46,308 bases of DNA from JAICIG01 sp035532215 (GCA_035532215.1 DATKRK010000266.1:1-46308); one strand, 5' to 3'. Numbered from the stretch's first letter, positions 16,635 through 25,607 are shown. Notes: a model not told the origin generated them from the sequence alone. Program-made: numbers and translations.

Positions 16635-17957
16635 TCAAGCTCCCCTCGGCGCGGCCCAGTGGTTTTCGCGATAGACGCGGCGGACGAGCCGGTTGGCGTC
16701 TTCGTCGCCGACGACCTGCTCGGCCAACGGGTCGAAGTCGAGCGCGCGTCCGGTGCGGGCGGCGATGTTCGCCAGGTGGACGATCCCCGCGGCGCGCAGC
16801 CCGACGTGGACGTCGGCGGCCAACTTCTGCTGCTTGCCGCGAATGCAATCGAAGAAGTTCTGATGGTGGGCGGGCAAGTCGGCCCCGCCTTTCTGCTCTG
16901 CCAGCAGCTTGTTGCGCGGGCCGTACAGTTTCCAGCCGACCGTGTGCCCCATGATGAGCACGCCGTTCTCGCCGTAAAACGCCGCGCCGTTCTCGTAGCC
17001 TCCTTGCACGTAGGGCGACCAGATGCGCTGCTCGAAGATCAATTGCTTCTTACGGCCGAGCTGGCCTTCGAGCGGGTACTCGCAGACGGCGTACTGCGTG
17101 TCGGGGAACTGCTGATCGTCGTCGAAGAAATATTTGCCGCCCAGGCAGGCGACCGTCGACGGATGCGTCTCGACGCCCAAGCCCCACAGCGCGACGTCGA
17201 TATCGTGAACGCCGTCGTTGCCGATGTCGCCGCAGCCGAACTCGTACCACCAGCGCCACACGCCGGGCAACAGGTTCGCGCGATACGCCGCCAACGGCGC
17301 GGGGCCGAGCCACAAATCGAAATCCAATTCCGGCGGCGGCTCGCTGGGCGAGGTCTTGCCGATCGAGCGGCGCCGCTGGCTGTTCCAGGCCTTGGCGACC
17401 AGCACTTCGCCGATCTCGCCGGCCTTCACCCGCTCGATGCCTTCGCGGACGCAGGCCGTGCTGCGGCTTTGCGTGCCGACCTGCAACAGCTTGCCGCTCC
17501 GCTTGACGGTGTCGGCCATCAGCCGCCCTTCGCGAATGTTGTGGCAGCAGGGCTTTTCGACGTAGACGTGCTTGCCGGCATCGAGGGCCAGAATGGCCGC
17601 CGGCGCATGCCAATGGTCGGGCGTGGCGATGAACACGGCGTCGACGCGCGGATCGTCGAACACTTTCCGCATGTCCTTCACGGCCTTGGCCGCTTTCGAC
17701 GTCCCCTCGACGACCTTCTTGGCCGCCGCTTCCAGCCGGTTCTGATCGACGTCGCAGACATAGGCCACTTCGACGTCGCTGCGCTTGGCCAGCAGGCCGA
17801 GGTGATTGCTCCCCATCCCGCCCGGGCCGATCAGCCCGACCACCAGCCGCTCGTCTTTGCCCGCTTCCTCGGCCGAGGCCGCTTGAGCGGCGACGCTCAA
17901 GCCGATCGTGCCCACGGCCGCAGTTTTCAGAAAATCGCGCCGCCCGCTGGCATTCAT
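16635..17957 (-). CDS. Gfo/Idh/MocA family oxidoreductase with Tat signal
   Basis: A 440-residue oxidoreductase with a twin-arginine signal peptide (RRDFLKTAAVGTIGLSVAAQ, residues 6-25), so it should be exported folded with its bound nicotinamide cofactor. The Rossmann motif VGLIGPGGMGSNHLGLL lies near residue 40 and the family EKP motif in HVYVEKPCCHN near 130. VGTQSRSTACVREGIERV and the WWYEFGCGDIGNDGVHDID block are typical of the planctomycete exported branch. It probably acts on a sugar or sugar derivative in the periplasm. It is transcribed in the same direction as the cytoplasmic paralogue downstream, with a repeat-filled gap between them. Confidence 0.88.
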   Translation of the reverse strand: MNASGRRDFLKTAAVGTIGLSVAAQAASAEEAGKDERLVVGLIGPGGMGSNHLGLLAKRSDVEVAYVCDVDQNRLEAAAKKVVEGTSKAAKAVKDMRKVFDDPRVDAVFIATPDHWHAPAAILALDAGKHVYVEKPCCHNIREGRLMADTVKRSGKLLQVGTQSRSTACVREGIERVKAGEIGEVLVAKAWNSQRRRSIGKTSPSEPPPELDFDLWLGPAPLAAYRANLLPGVWRWWYEFGCGDIGNDGVHDIDVALWGLGVETHPSTVACLGGKYFFDDDQQFPDTQYAVCEYPLEGQLGRKKQLIFEQRIWSPYVQGGYENGAAFYGENGVLIMGHTVGWKLYGPRNKLLAEQKGGADLPAHHQNFFDCIRGKQQKLAADVHVGLRAAGIVHLANIAARTGRALDFDPLAEQVVGDEDANRLVRRVYRENHWAAPRGA

Positions 17958-18047
17958 CTGGGTCGTTCCTTCGCTTAAAAGGCGTTATGGACCGTTCGCC
18001 CGCCCCATCGATGGTACTGGATGCTCGCCGCAGAGCAATCTTTTCCC

Positions 18048-18110
18048 GTAGGGCTGGCTTTCCAGCCTGACGGGCATCAGGGTGCGTCAGGCTGGAGAGC
18101 CTGACCTACG
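18048..18110. repeat. Palindrome of the GTCAGGCTGGA family, overlapping the truB stop
   Basis: The arms are GTAGGGCTGGCTTTCCAGCC (from 18048) and GTCAGGCTGGAGAGCCTGAC (from 18086) with the following CTACG. The same family forms a perfect palindrome at 31299-31352. The right arm supplies the truB stop codon (TAG at 18108-18106). Confidence 0.8.
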
Positions 18111-19011
18111 TATTCGCCTCGGGCGCCGCCGGCAAGTTGCAGACGGCGCGCCAGGCGCCGTCGGCAAGCCGGGCGACGATGCCGATCAGCCGCCCGTCGG
18201 GACCGAAGGCCGCGCGCTCCTGGCCAACGGTCGCGACTTCGCCGGCTTCCGCGGATCGAATCACGCGCAAGCCGTTGGCGATGCGGCGGGCTTCGCTCGC
18301 ATCGAAGCGGATCGCCGGCAGATACGCCACGGCGCGCTCGGGCGGCAACAGCCAGCGAGCAAGATTCTCCGGCGTCAATTGATTGGGCGGGCAGGCGTCT
18401 TCAATGCGAAAGTCGCCGATCGCCGTGCGCACCAGGCTCGCCATCACGGCATGACTGCCCAGCAATTCGGCCAAATCCCGCCCCAACGAGCGGACGTAAG
18501 TGCCCGAGTTGCACTCAATGTCGACAGTCAGCTCCGGGTACTCGTATTGCAAAACTTCCAGGCGGTGGATCGTCACCGGGCGCGGCTGCAACTCGACCTC
18601 TTGTCCGGCACGCGCCAGGTCGTAAGCCCGGCGGCCTTGGACCTTGAGCGCCGAAAAAGCCGGCGGACGCTGCATGATTTCGCCCGTCAACCGCCTGGCG
18701 GCGCGATGGATTTGGTCGAGCGTCGGCCGCGGGGCCTCGGGATGAAACGTGAGTTCCCCCTCGATGTCTTCGGTCGGGCTGCTCTGGCCGAGCCGGAAGA
18801 CAGCCAGGTATCGTTTCGGCATCCGTTGGACGTATTCGATCAGGCGGGTCGCCGGGCCGACGCAGACCGCCAGCACGCCTGTGGCCAGCGGATCGAGCGT
18901 GCCGGCGTGGCCGGTCTTGGCCGGCCGTACCAGGCGTTTGACGACGTCGACCGCCTGCCGCGACGTGATGCCGCGCGGCTTGTCGAGCACGATCAGGCCG
19001 CAGCGGTCCAT
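18106..19011 (-). CDS. truB: tRNA pseudouridine(55) synthase TruB
   Basis: A 301-residue enzyme that converts uridine 55 of tRNAs to pseudouridine in the T-loop. The start MDRCGLIVLDKPRGITS is canonical, and the catalytic Asp is D40 in KTGHAGTLDPLATGVL. Other TruB signatures are RYLAVFRLGQSSPTEDIEGE, QRPPAFSALKVQGRRAYDLA and the CNSGTYVRSLGRDLAELLGS block. The ATG at 19011 shares one base with the stop of the MmgE/PrpD gene (TAATG), so translation is probably coupled. The last codon and the TAG stop fall inside a dispersed palindrome. The frame extending upstream of 19011 is a shadow of the MmgE/PrpD gene. Confidence 0.95.
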   Translation of the reverse strand: MDRCGLIVLDKPRGITSRQAVDVVKRLVRPAKTGHAGTLDPLATGVLAVCVGPATRLIEYVQRMPKRYLAVFRLGQSSPTEDIEGELTFHPEAPRPTLDQIHRAARRLTGEIMQRPPAFSALKVQGRRAYDLARAGQEVELQPRPVTIHRLEVLQYEYPELTVDIECNSGTYVRSLGRDLAELLGSHAVMASLVRTAIGDFRIEDACPPNQLTPENLARWLLPPERAVAYLPAIRFDASEARRIANGLRVIRSAEAGEVATVGQERAAFGPDGRLIGIVARLADGAWRAVCNLPAAPEANT

Positions 19012-20543
19012 TAAAAGCCGCCCCGATCGAGGATTTCGAAGTCGTACAACTCGGCGATTTCCTGCGGCGACTTCTCGGCCAAATTCGTAAACCGCCGCGC
19101 CAGTGCGCCCGCATCGGCCACGCCCAGCGACGCCAGCAAACGGAGCTTGTAGTTCAACAGCGCGGCCAGGTTCGCCGTCGTGTTTCGCGCGTGGCCGGTC
19201 GGGTACATCACCAGCCCGCTCGACAGCCGGCCGAACCGCTCGTGCTCGATTTTCAGCGAGGTGGGAATGCCGTCGGGATACTTGGCGTCGTATTCGGGGC
19301 CGCCGTGGCGAAACTCGATCTTCTCCATCAGCCGCCGCGTGAGCGGATGGTGCAAGCTGGCTTGGTTGTAGTCGGACGGTTCGAGCATCAGCTCTTGCCA
19401 ACTCGTGCGTTGGGTTTCGATCGCCTTGCGCAGCAGCGTGGCGATGATGTAGACCATCGAGTGGTCGGCGCTTTGCCGCGTCTGCGGATCGCGCTTGGCC
19501 GGGTCGCCGATGATGCCCAGCGCCGGTTGATAAATCTCGATCCGCACGCCGCGAAGTCCCTTCTCGTCGGCCGCCAAGGCCGGGTGCTTTTCGAGCAGAT
19601 CCATCAAGCCCTGAATCGCGCCGGCCGATTGGTGTTCGTACAGCCCGAGCTTGAAGTGCATGCCCATCACGGCGAAATCGGCGCCGCCGGCAGCCAGTTG
19701 CAGGTCGAACGGGCTGGCGTGCTTCTCGGCCGGTTTTTCGAACAAGCAGAAGATCGCCTCGGGGTTGCGAAAGATATCGGCCGGACCGACGAACCCGCGC
19801 ATCGCCCGCCGCACGCTGAGCACGGCGACCTCGGCGCTGATGGCGGCCGAGGCGCCTTTGGAATCGGAAAGCTGCTTGCCGGCCCGGATCGCCCGGAACG
19901 GGATGTAATGGGCCACGACTTGGCCGACGGCCGATTCGATCTGGTCGACGCTGGCGCCCAGCACGGCGCCGAACACGACCGCCGAAGCGATGGCCCCGTG
20001 AACGACGTGGTCGATCTTGTGGTCTTTGAGCGAAAACACCTCGGCCAGCCGGCCGCGTATTTCGTCGATCGCCAGCATGGCCAACATGGTCGCCCGCCCG
20101 TCGAGCCCGCGCAACTGCGCGGCCGCCACGGCCACCGGGTAAAAGTCGTTGTGGCCGAACTCGCCGCGAGTATCGCCGCGCGCCGGGTTGTAGCCGAAGT
20201 TCGTGCCGTTGGCGTCCCATTCGCGCACGGCCGAGCAATTGGCCAGCACGGCCTTTTCCGGCGCCACGCGCACGCGCGAGCCAAGACACGTCGCCGCGGG
20301 CGCCTCGCCGGCAACGGCGTATTCCAAAGCCTCGCGCCGGAGAACGACCGGGGCATTCGTGCCGCAGGCCAGGGCCGACACGCCGCAAGCAATGCTGTCG
20401 AGATGGAATTGCTCCAGCCGCTCGAGCACCGTCGGGCTCGGCTGGCCCAAGCGCCCGGCGAGGAAGTCGATTGCATACTGGGCCAGGCCCCGAGCCTGGT
20501 TTTCGGTGCGCGGCAGAAAGACGTAGTTTCTATCCATCGGCAT
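19011..20543 (-). CDS. MmgE/PrpD family protein (2-methylcitrate dehydratase-like)
   Basis: The 510-residue protein resembles the MmgE/PrpD family, which includes 2-methylcitrate dehydratase of the propionate cycle and aconitate decarboxylases. Recognisable parts are HLDSIACGVSALACGTNAP near residue 50, REWDANGTNFGYNPARGDTR and GEFGHNDFYPVAVAAAQLRG near 108-145, and the long central helical region. RHGGPEYDAKYPDGIPTSLK and EHERFGRLSSG lie in the C-terminal domain. No methylcitrate synthase or lyase lies nearby, so the exact reaction is open. The start may be MPMDRNYV (20543) or the second Met. It is translationally coupled to truB, an odd partner. Confidence 0.85.
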   Translation of the reverse strand: MPMDRNYVFLPRTENQARGLAQYAIDFLAGRLGQPSPTVLERLEQFHLDSIACGVSALACGTNAPVVLRREALEYAVAGEAPAATCLGSRVRVAPEKAVLANCSAVREWDANGTNFGYNPARGDTRGEFGHNDFYPVAVAAAQLRGLDGRATMLAMLAIDEIRGRLAEVFSLKDHKIDHVVHGAIASAVVFGAVLGASVDQIESAVGQVVAHYIPFRAIRAGKQLSDSKGASAAISAEVAVLSVRRAMRGFVGPADIFRNPEAIFCLFEKPAEKHASPFDLQLAAGGADFAVMGMHFKLGLYEHQSAGAIQGLMDLLEKHPALAADEKGLRGVRIEIYQPALGIIGDPAKRDPQTRQSADHSMVYIIATLLRKAIETQRTSWQELMLEPSDYNQASLHHPLTRRLMEKIEFRHGGPEYDAKYPDGIPTSLKIEHERFGRLSSGLVMYPTGHARNTTANLAALLNYKLRLLASLGVADAGALARRFTNLAEKSPQEIAELYDFEILDRGGF

Positions 20544-20552
20544 CCGTCTGAT

Positions 20553-20859
20553 GTCTGACGCCAGCTTGAGAGATCATTCTGCTTTTCTACGCCCCCTCTC
20601 GCTCTTTTGGATGCGAGAAATCATCGCCGGGCTCTCCCGGTGCTTGCCGCCGCATTGGATTACGGGTTCCTCTTCTCTGTTCCAGGCGGTCCTCAGTTGC
20701 GTTTTTCGGTCGCATGTTATCGTTCTCGATGCAACTCTACTTGCCGGCGACAGCGTGCGCCACAGCCGGAACAGAGAAGAGGAACCCGTAACGGCGCCAG
20801 CACGACGTCATGCCTCGTCTGCCAAAAAGCAGGACGTTCTCTTTAGCTGGCGGCAGACA
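20553..20859. repeat. Nested inverted repeat with two arm families
   Basis: The outer 33-base arms (20553-20585 and 20827-20859) match each other imperfectly, and both match the perfect outer arms at 30928-31093 (shared core CCAGCTT.AGAGATC). Inside is an unrelated perfect 23-base pair starting TACGGGTTCCTCTTCTCTGT (20661-20683) and pairing with 20768-20790. It fills most of the 439-base gap 20544-20982, in which no gene is seen. It lies between divergent promoters, for the MmgE/PrpD gene and the kinase gene. Confidence 0.85.
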
Positions 20860-20982
20860 GCATTCCACATTCCACGCACGAACTTTTCCAAGGGTTGATC
20901 CCGAAAAACGCGGCAAACCGTATTGCGCCCCGTCATCATAACCCCTGGAAGCCCTTGTTCTAAGAGGCTACGATGAAAGTCT

Positions 20983-22896
20983 ATGCAACTCGAACAGCTC
21001 GGCCCTTACAAGATCGGTCGCACGCTCGGCCGGGGCGGCATGGGAACCGTCTATGCCGGCGTGGCGATCGAAAGCGGAGAACCCGCGGCCATCAAAGTCC
21101 TTTCGGAGGTCATGGCGCGCGAAGAGGGATTCCGCGAGCGGTTCGAGGCCGAGATCGAAAGCCTGCGCAAGCTGAGCCATCCGAACATCGTCAAGCTGTT
21201 CGGCTTCGGCGAGCAAGACGGCCACCTGTTCTATTCGATGGAACTGGTCGAAGGGCGCAGCCTCGAAGAAGAGTTGCAGTCCGGCCGCACGTTCGATTGG
21301 CGCGAGGCGACCGATCTGGCCATCCAGGTCTGCCGGGCGTTGAAACACGCCCACGACCGCGGCGTGATCCATCGCGACATCAAGCCCGCCAACTTGCTGC
21401 TGGCCCCCGACGGAACGATCAAGCTCTCCGATTTCGGCATCGCTAAACTGTTTGGCTACAGCGGCATGACCGCCGACGGCGGAGTGTTGGGCACCGCCGA
21501 ATACATGGCGCCCGAACAAGCCGACGGCCGGCCGGTCACGCACCGCTGCGATCTGTATAGCCTCGGGGGAGTGATCTTTGCGCTCTTGGCGCGGCGGCCG
21601 CCGTTTCGCGCCAGTTCGCTCGTCGAAATGCTGCAACTGCAACGCTTCGCCGAGCCCGAACCGCTGCGGCGGTTCGCTCCCGACGCGCCCGCCGAATTGG
21701 AAACCATCATCGGCCTGCTGTTGGAAAAGGATCCCGAAAAGCGGATTCCCACGGCGTTGGTCTTGTCGCGGCGTTTGGAGGCGATGAAGCACGGCCTGTC
21801 GGTGCGTCCGGCCGATCCCGATGAACCGCCGCCGGGCATTTCGGCGCCGACCAAGGTCGAGCCGCAGCCCGGCGAGCCTGGCAACCGCAACGAATATATC
21901 GCGACCGCGCCCACCGCCGCCGCCGACGGTCTGGCCGACGCGAAGTTTACGCTGGACGGCAGCGATGAGTATCGCATCGCCGGCGCCGACCTCGCGGCCA
22001 CGGCGCCGAACTTGTACAAGGCGATGCGTTCCGACATGGAACTCGGTTCGGAACTGACCGCGGCGGCAACCGCCAAGCCGCCGGCCGCCGCCGGGAGCGA
22101 GAAGGCTCGCGAGGCCGTTGCGACGACCGCAGCCGGCGCCACGAAATTCACCACGGTCGGCGCCGACGATCATCGCCAGTTCGAAGAACCCGTCCAGGAG
22201 GGAGGCGGCTGGATCTCTCTGCAAACCTGGTTGCTGCTGGCGTGCATCGCCGCCTTGGGGTTCGGCGCCTGGTATCTTTTGCAACCGCCGACGCTCGATC
22301 GTTTGTACCAGCGAGCTTTGCAGGCCGAAGAGCAGGGCCGGCTGGATGACGCCGAAGAGGACATTCGATCCTTCCTCAGCCGCTGCGCGAAGGGCGATCC
22401 CCGAGGCGACGAACTCGAGTCATTGCGGGATCGCATCGAAGCCGACCGCCGAAACCGGAAGATCGAGCGCTCGTTGCGCTTCCGCGGACGCGTGATCGCC
22501 GCGTCGCCCATCGAGCGAGACTACGCCGACGCCCTCAAGCAGGTCGAACTCGATCCGGAAGTCGGCATGAAGCGGCTGCGTGCGATCGTGAATCTCTACG
22601 GCAGTCAGGACACTCGCGACTCTGCGGTCACGCGGCAATGCCTCGATCTGGCGCGGGAAAAACTCCGCGAGTTGGAAGAAAACGTCAAGCAATATTCCCA
22701 AGAACACTTGAAGCAGATCGACCGTCAGTTGGACCGCGCCGACGAGATCGTTGCGAGCGAACCGGACGAAGCCGGCAGAATTCGCGAGGCCGTGATCGAG
22801 TTGTATAGCGGCAAGCACTGGGCGCAAGCCGCGGTCGCTCGGGCGCGCAGCGCCTTGGCTGCACGACCGGCGGAACCCTCAACCGAAAAAGAGTAA
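20983..22896 (+). CDS. Membrane-anchored serine/threonine protein kinase
   Basis: A 637-residue Hanks-type kinase. Residues 9-270 form the kinase domain: glycine loop GRGGMGTVYAG (16-26), ATP-binding K38, catalytic D132 in HRDIKPANLL, D150 in SDFGIAK, and the activation-segment motif GTAEYMAPEQ (170-179). Residues 280-405 are a low-complexity Ala/Pro-rich linker. One membrane helix (TWLLLACIAALGFGAWYLL, about 412-432) leads to a 205-residue charged helical C-terminal domain with repeated Leu/Arg/Glu heptads, presumably outside the cytoplasm. This is the usual planctomycete layout of a cytoplasmic kinase with an external helical sensor. hemB starts 8 bases after its stop, so the two are almost certainly co-transcribed. 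Confidence 0.92.
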   Translation: MQLEQLGPYKIGRTLGRGGMGTVYAGVAIESGEPAAIKVLSEVMAREEGFRERFEAEIESLRKLSHPNIVKLFGFGEQDGHLFYSMELVEGRSLEEELQSGRTFDWREATDLAIQVCRALKHAHDRGVIHRDIKPANLLLAPDGTIKLSDFGIAKLFGYSGMTADGGVLGTAEYMAPEQADGRPVTHRCDLYSLGGVIFALLARRPPFRASSLVEMLQLQRFAEPEPLRRFAPDAPAELETIIGLLLEKDPEKRIPTALVLSRRLEAMKHGLSVRPADPDEPPPGISAPTKVEPQPGEPGNRNEYIATAPTAAADGLADAKFTLDGSDEYRIAGADLAATAPNLYKAMRSDMELGSELTAAATAKPPAAAGSEKAREAVATTAAGATKFTTVGADDHRQFEEPVQEGGGWISLQTWLLLACIAALGFGAWYLLQPPTLDRLYQRALQAEEQGRLDDAEEDIRSFLSRCAKGDPRGDELESLRDRIEADRRNRKIERSLRFRGRVIAASPIERDYADALKQVELDPEVGMKRLRAIVNLYGSQDTRDSAVTRQCLDLAREKLRELEENVKQYSQEHLKQIDRQLDRADEIVASEPDEAGRIREAVIELYSGKHWAQAAVARARSALAARPAEPSTEKE

Positions 22897-22904
22897 TCGC
22901 TCGC

Positions 22905-23942
22905 ATGACGCCCGAACCATCCGACCGTGTACCGTCGGCCGGCGCCTCCGGCGCAGCCTTTCCCACGACGCGGCTGCGCCGGCTGCGCTATCATCCGGGC
23001 GTGCGCGAACTGGTGCGCGAGACGCGGCTTTCGCCGGCCAACCTGATCCTGCCGCTGTTCGTTCGCCGCGGCCAAGGGGTGCGGCAGGAGATCGCTTCGA
23101 TGCCCGGCGTATTTCAGTGCTCGCTCGACGTTTTCGAGCGGGAAGTCGAGCGGATCGCCAAACTCGGCCTGGGCGGAATCATCTTGTTCGGCATTCCCGA
23201 GAGCAAAGACGCGACGGGCCGCGACGCCTGCGACGAAGCGGGCATCATTCAAGACGCCGCGCGCGCGGCCAAGCGCGCGGCGCCGAACTTGCTCACGATC
23301 ACCGACGTTTGCTTCTGCGAGTACACCGACCACGGCCATTGCGGCGTGGTGAACGACAAAACGGGCCGGATGGACGTCGATAACGACGCCACGCTGGAAT
23401 TGCTCGGCCGGCAGGCGCTGAGCCACGCGCGGGCCGGCGCCGACATGATCGCCCCCAGCGGCATGATGGACGGCATGGTCGGCGCGATCGGCCGCGCGCT
23501 CGACGCCGGCGGGTATTCGCACTTGCCCATCATGAGCTACGCCGCCAAATTCGCCAGCGCCTATTACGGGCCGTTTCGCGACGCGGCCGAAAGCGCTCCG
23601 CAATTCGGCGATCGGCGCACGTATCAGATGGATCCGGCATGCGATCCGGGGCAGGCCCTGCGCGAGGTCGAGTTGGATCTGGCCGAAGGCGCCGACATCA
23701 TCATGGTCAAGCCGGCCTTGGCCTATCTCGATATACTCTCCGCCGTTCGCAACCGCTTCCCCGGAGTGCCCTTGGCCGCGTATAACGTCTCGGGAGAATA
23801 CAGCATGGTCAAAGCCGCCGCCGCGCGCGGCTGGCTCGACGAGCGGGCCGTCGTGCTCGAGACGTTCACCGCCATCCGCCGCGCCGGCGCCGGCATCATC
23901 CTCACCTACTGGGCCGAAGACGCGGCGAGGTGGCTGAGTTGA
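22905..23942 (+). CDS. hemB: Porphobilinogen synthase (delta-aminolevulinate dehydratase)
   Basis: A 345-residue enzyme that condenses two 5-aminolevulinate molecules to porphobilinogen in haem synthesis. The zinc-type cysteine cluster DVCFCEYTDHGHCG supplies C136, C138 and C146, indicating a Zn-dependent rather than Mg-only enzyme. The Schiff-base lysines are K215 in SYAAKFASAYYGPFR and K269 in IIMVKPALAYLD. The C-terminal EYSMVKAAAARGWLD and ILTYWAEDAA are standard. The N-terminal 20 residues are variable and Pro/Ser-rich. It follows the kinase gene by 8 bases and is separated from hemL by a repeat-filled gap. Confidence 0.96.
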   Translation: MTPEPSDRVPSAGASGAAFPTTRLRRLRYHPGVRELVRETRLSPANLILPLFVRRGQGVRQEIASMPGVFQCSLDVFEREVERIAKLGLGGIILFGIPESKDATGRDACDEAGIIQDAARAAKRAAPNLLTITDVCFCEYTDHGHCGVVNDKTGRMDVDNDATLELLGRQALSHARAGADMIAPSGMMDGMVGAIGRALDAGGYSHLPIMSYAAKFASAYYGPFRDAAESAPQFGDRRTYQMDPACDPGQALREVELDLAEGADIIMVKPALAYLDILSAVRNRFPGVPLAAYNVSGEYSMVKAAAARGWLDERAVVLETFTAIRRAGAGIILTYWAEDAARWLS

Positions 23943-23975
23943 TCGTCCGGTCTGATTGATATCGTGGGCCGGGAG

Positions 23976-24122
23976 GTGCACCACGGAGGCACGGAGTTCA
24001 CGGAGAGGACAAAGAAAGGCGGTAAAATGTCCTGATTCAACCGCAGAGCTTTGGCTTTCGAGATTGCGAATCGCCCATTCCGCATTTTCCTGCTCCGTGT
24101 TCTCCGCGCCTCCGTGGTGCAT
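23976..24122. repeat. Inverted repeat of the CCACGGAGGCACGGAG family between hemB and hemL
   Basis: GTGCACCACGGAGGCACGGA (from 23976) pairs with CTCCGTGTTCTCCGCGCC and TCCGTGGTGCAT (24093-24122), with a loop of about 85 bases. It may affect read-through from hemB to hemL. Confidence 0.75.
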
Positions 24123-24163
24123 CCCAATCAACGAGCTAAACCTATTTTCAATATTCCAAGACC

Positions 24164-25450
24164 ATGTCACGACAACACAGCAGCCAGGCCTTCGCGCGTG
24201 CGAAACGCCTGATTCCAGGCGGAGTGAACAGCCCGGCGAGGGCTTTTGGCGGAGTGGGCGGCGAGCCGCTGTTCTTCGAAAAGGGCGAAGGCCCCTGGCT
24301 CGTCGACATCGACGGCAACCGCTATCTCGATTACATCGGCTCGTGGGGACCGATGATTCTCGGCCACTGCCATCCGCAGGTCACCGCGGCGCTCGAGGCG
24401 GCGGTGCGGCGCGGCACGAGTTTTGGGGCCCCGACCGAAGCCGAAAGCGAACTGGCGCAGATGATCGTCGACGCCGTGCCCTCGATCGAAAAAGTCCGGC
24501 TCGTGAACTCCGGCACCGAAGCCACGATGAGCGCCATCCGCCTGGCCCGCGGGTTCACCGGCCGCGAGGGAATCGTCAAATTCGCCGGCAACTATCACGG
24601 CCACGTCGATAGCCTGCTGGTCGCCGCGGGCAGCGCCGCCGCGACGCTGGCCGTGCCCAACTCGCCCGGCGTGACGGCCGGCACGGCGCAAGACACGCTG
24701 GTGCTCGAATACAACGACGCCGAAGCCCTGGCCGCGGCCTTCGCCCGGCACGGTTCGCGCATCGCCGGCGTGATCTTCGAACCGGTCGTCGGCAACATGG
24801 GCTGCGTGCCGCCATCGAGCGAGTTTCTGCGAGCCTTGCGCGAAGAGACGCGCCGCCACGGGACGCTGTTGATCTGCGACGAGGTGATGACCGGCTTTCG
24901 CGTGGCTTACGGCGGCGCACAATCGCGGCTCAAGATCGAGCCGGATTTGACGACGCTGGGCAAGATCGTCGGCGGCGGCTTGCCGGTCGGCGCCTACGGC
25001 GGCCGCGCCGAGATCATGGACCGCATTCTGCCGGCCGGCCCGGTGTTTCAGGCCGGCACGCTGTCGGGCAATCCGCTGGCGACGGCCGCGGGCATTGCCA
25101 CGCTCAAGGCGCTGCGCGACGATTCGCCCTACGAACTGCTCGAACGGCTCGGCGCCCGGCTCGAAGCCGGCCTGGCCGCGGCCGCTCGCGAAGCCGGCGT
25201 GCCGCACACGACGGCTCGCGTCGGCAGCATGCTCACCTTGTTTTTCAACCCCGAGCCCGTGACCAATTGGACCATTGCCAGCCGGTGCGATACGAAGCGC
25301 TTCGCCCGTTACTTTTGGGGCTTGATCGATCGCGGCGTTTACATGCCGTGCAGCCAGTTCGAGGCGCTATTCATTTCGACGGCCCACAGCGACGCCGATA
25401 TCGATCGCACGATTGCGGCCGCGCGGGAAGTGCTGGCTGAGATTGCCTAA
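24164..25450 (+). CDS. hemL: Glutamate-1-semialdehyde 2,1-aminomutase
   Basis: A 428-residue PLP enzyme that isomerises glutamate-1-semialdehyde to 5-aminolevulinate, the substrate of HemB; the two genes encode successive steps of the C5 route. The PLP lysine is K267 in TTLGKIVGGGLPVGAYGG. Other signatures are LIPGGVNSPARAFGGVGGEP at the N-terminus, NSGTEATMSAIRLARG, NYHGHVDSLLVAAGS, FEPVVGNMGCVPP and the aspartate motif LLICDEVMTGFR. The C-terminal GVYMPCSQFEALFISTAHS is typical. Complete in length, with no anomaly. Confidence 0.96.
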   Translation: MSRQHSSQAFARAKRLIPGGVNSPARAFGGVGGEPLFFEKGEGPWLVDIDGNRYLDYIGSWGPMILGHCHPQVTAALEAAVRRGTSFGAPTEAESELAQMIVDAVPSIEKVRLVNSGTEATMSAIRLARGFTGREGIVKFAGNYHGHVDSLLVAAGSAAATLAVPNSPGVTAGTAQDTLVLEYNDAEALAAAFARHGSRIAGVIFEPVVGNMGCVPPSSEFLRALREETRRHGTLLICDEVMTGFRVAYGGAQSRLKIEPDLTTLGKIVGGGLPVGAYGGRAEIMDRILPAGPVFQAGTLSGNPLATAAGIATLKALRDDSPYELLERLGARLEAGLAAAAREAGVPHTTARVGSMLTLFFNPEPVTNWTIASRCDTKRFARYFWGLIDRGVYMPCSQFEALFISTAHSDADIDRTIAAAREVLAEIA

Positions 25451-25454
25451 CGCG

Positions 25455-25520
25455 CTGTAGGGAACGCCCTCGGTGGCAATCCGTGAAGCCGCAATCGACA
25501 ATCCAACGCACTGCCGTCGG
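25455..25520. repeat. REP unit with shared spacer
   Basis: A forward TGTAGGGAACGCCCTCGGTG unit (25456-25483) begins 5 bases after the hemL stop. The following 30 bases (25491-25520) are the reverse complement of 5659-5688 with one mismatch, so the spacer as well as the hairpin is dispersed. Confidence 0.75.
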
Positions 25521-25607
25521 AACCGCCCTGGCGGGCTTTTTCCGGCTCATTCATTGGCCTTGTCAGGCCTCCGAAAATCCAATCGTCGCATTGGCCCGCG
25601 GCGAGCC

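Noticed and set aside
19012..20388. Upstream extension of truB to 760 codons
   Set aside because: It is the out-of-frame shadow of the MmgE/PrpD gene; TruB has its canonical start at 19011.
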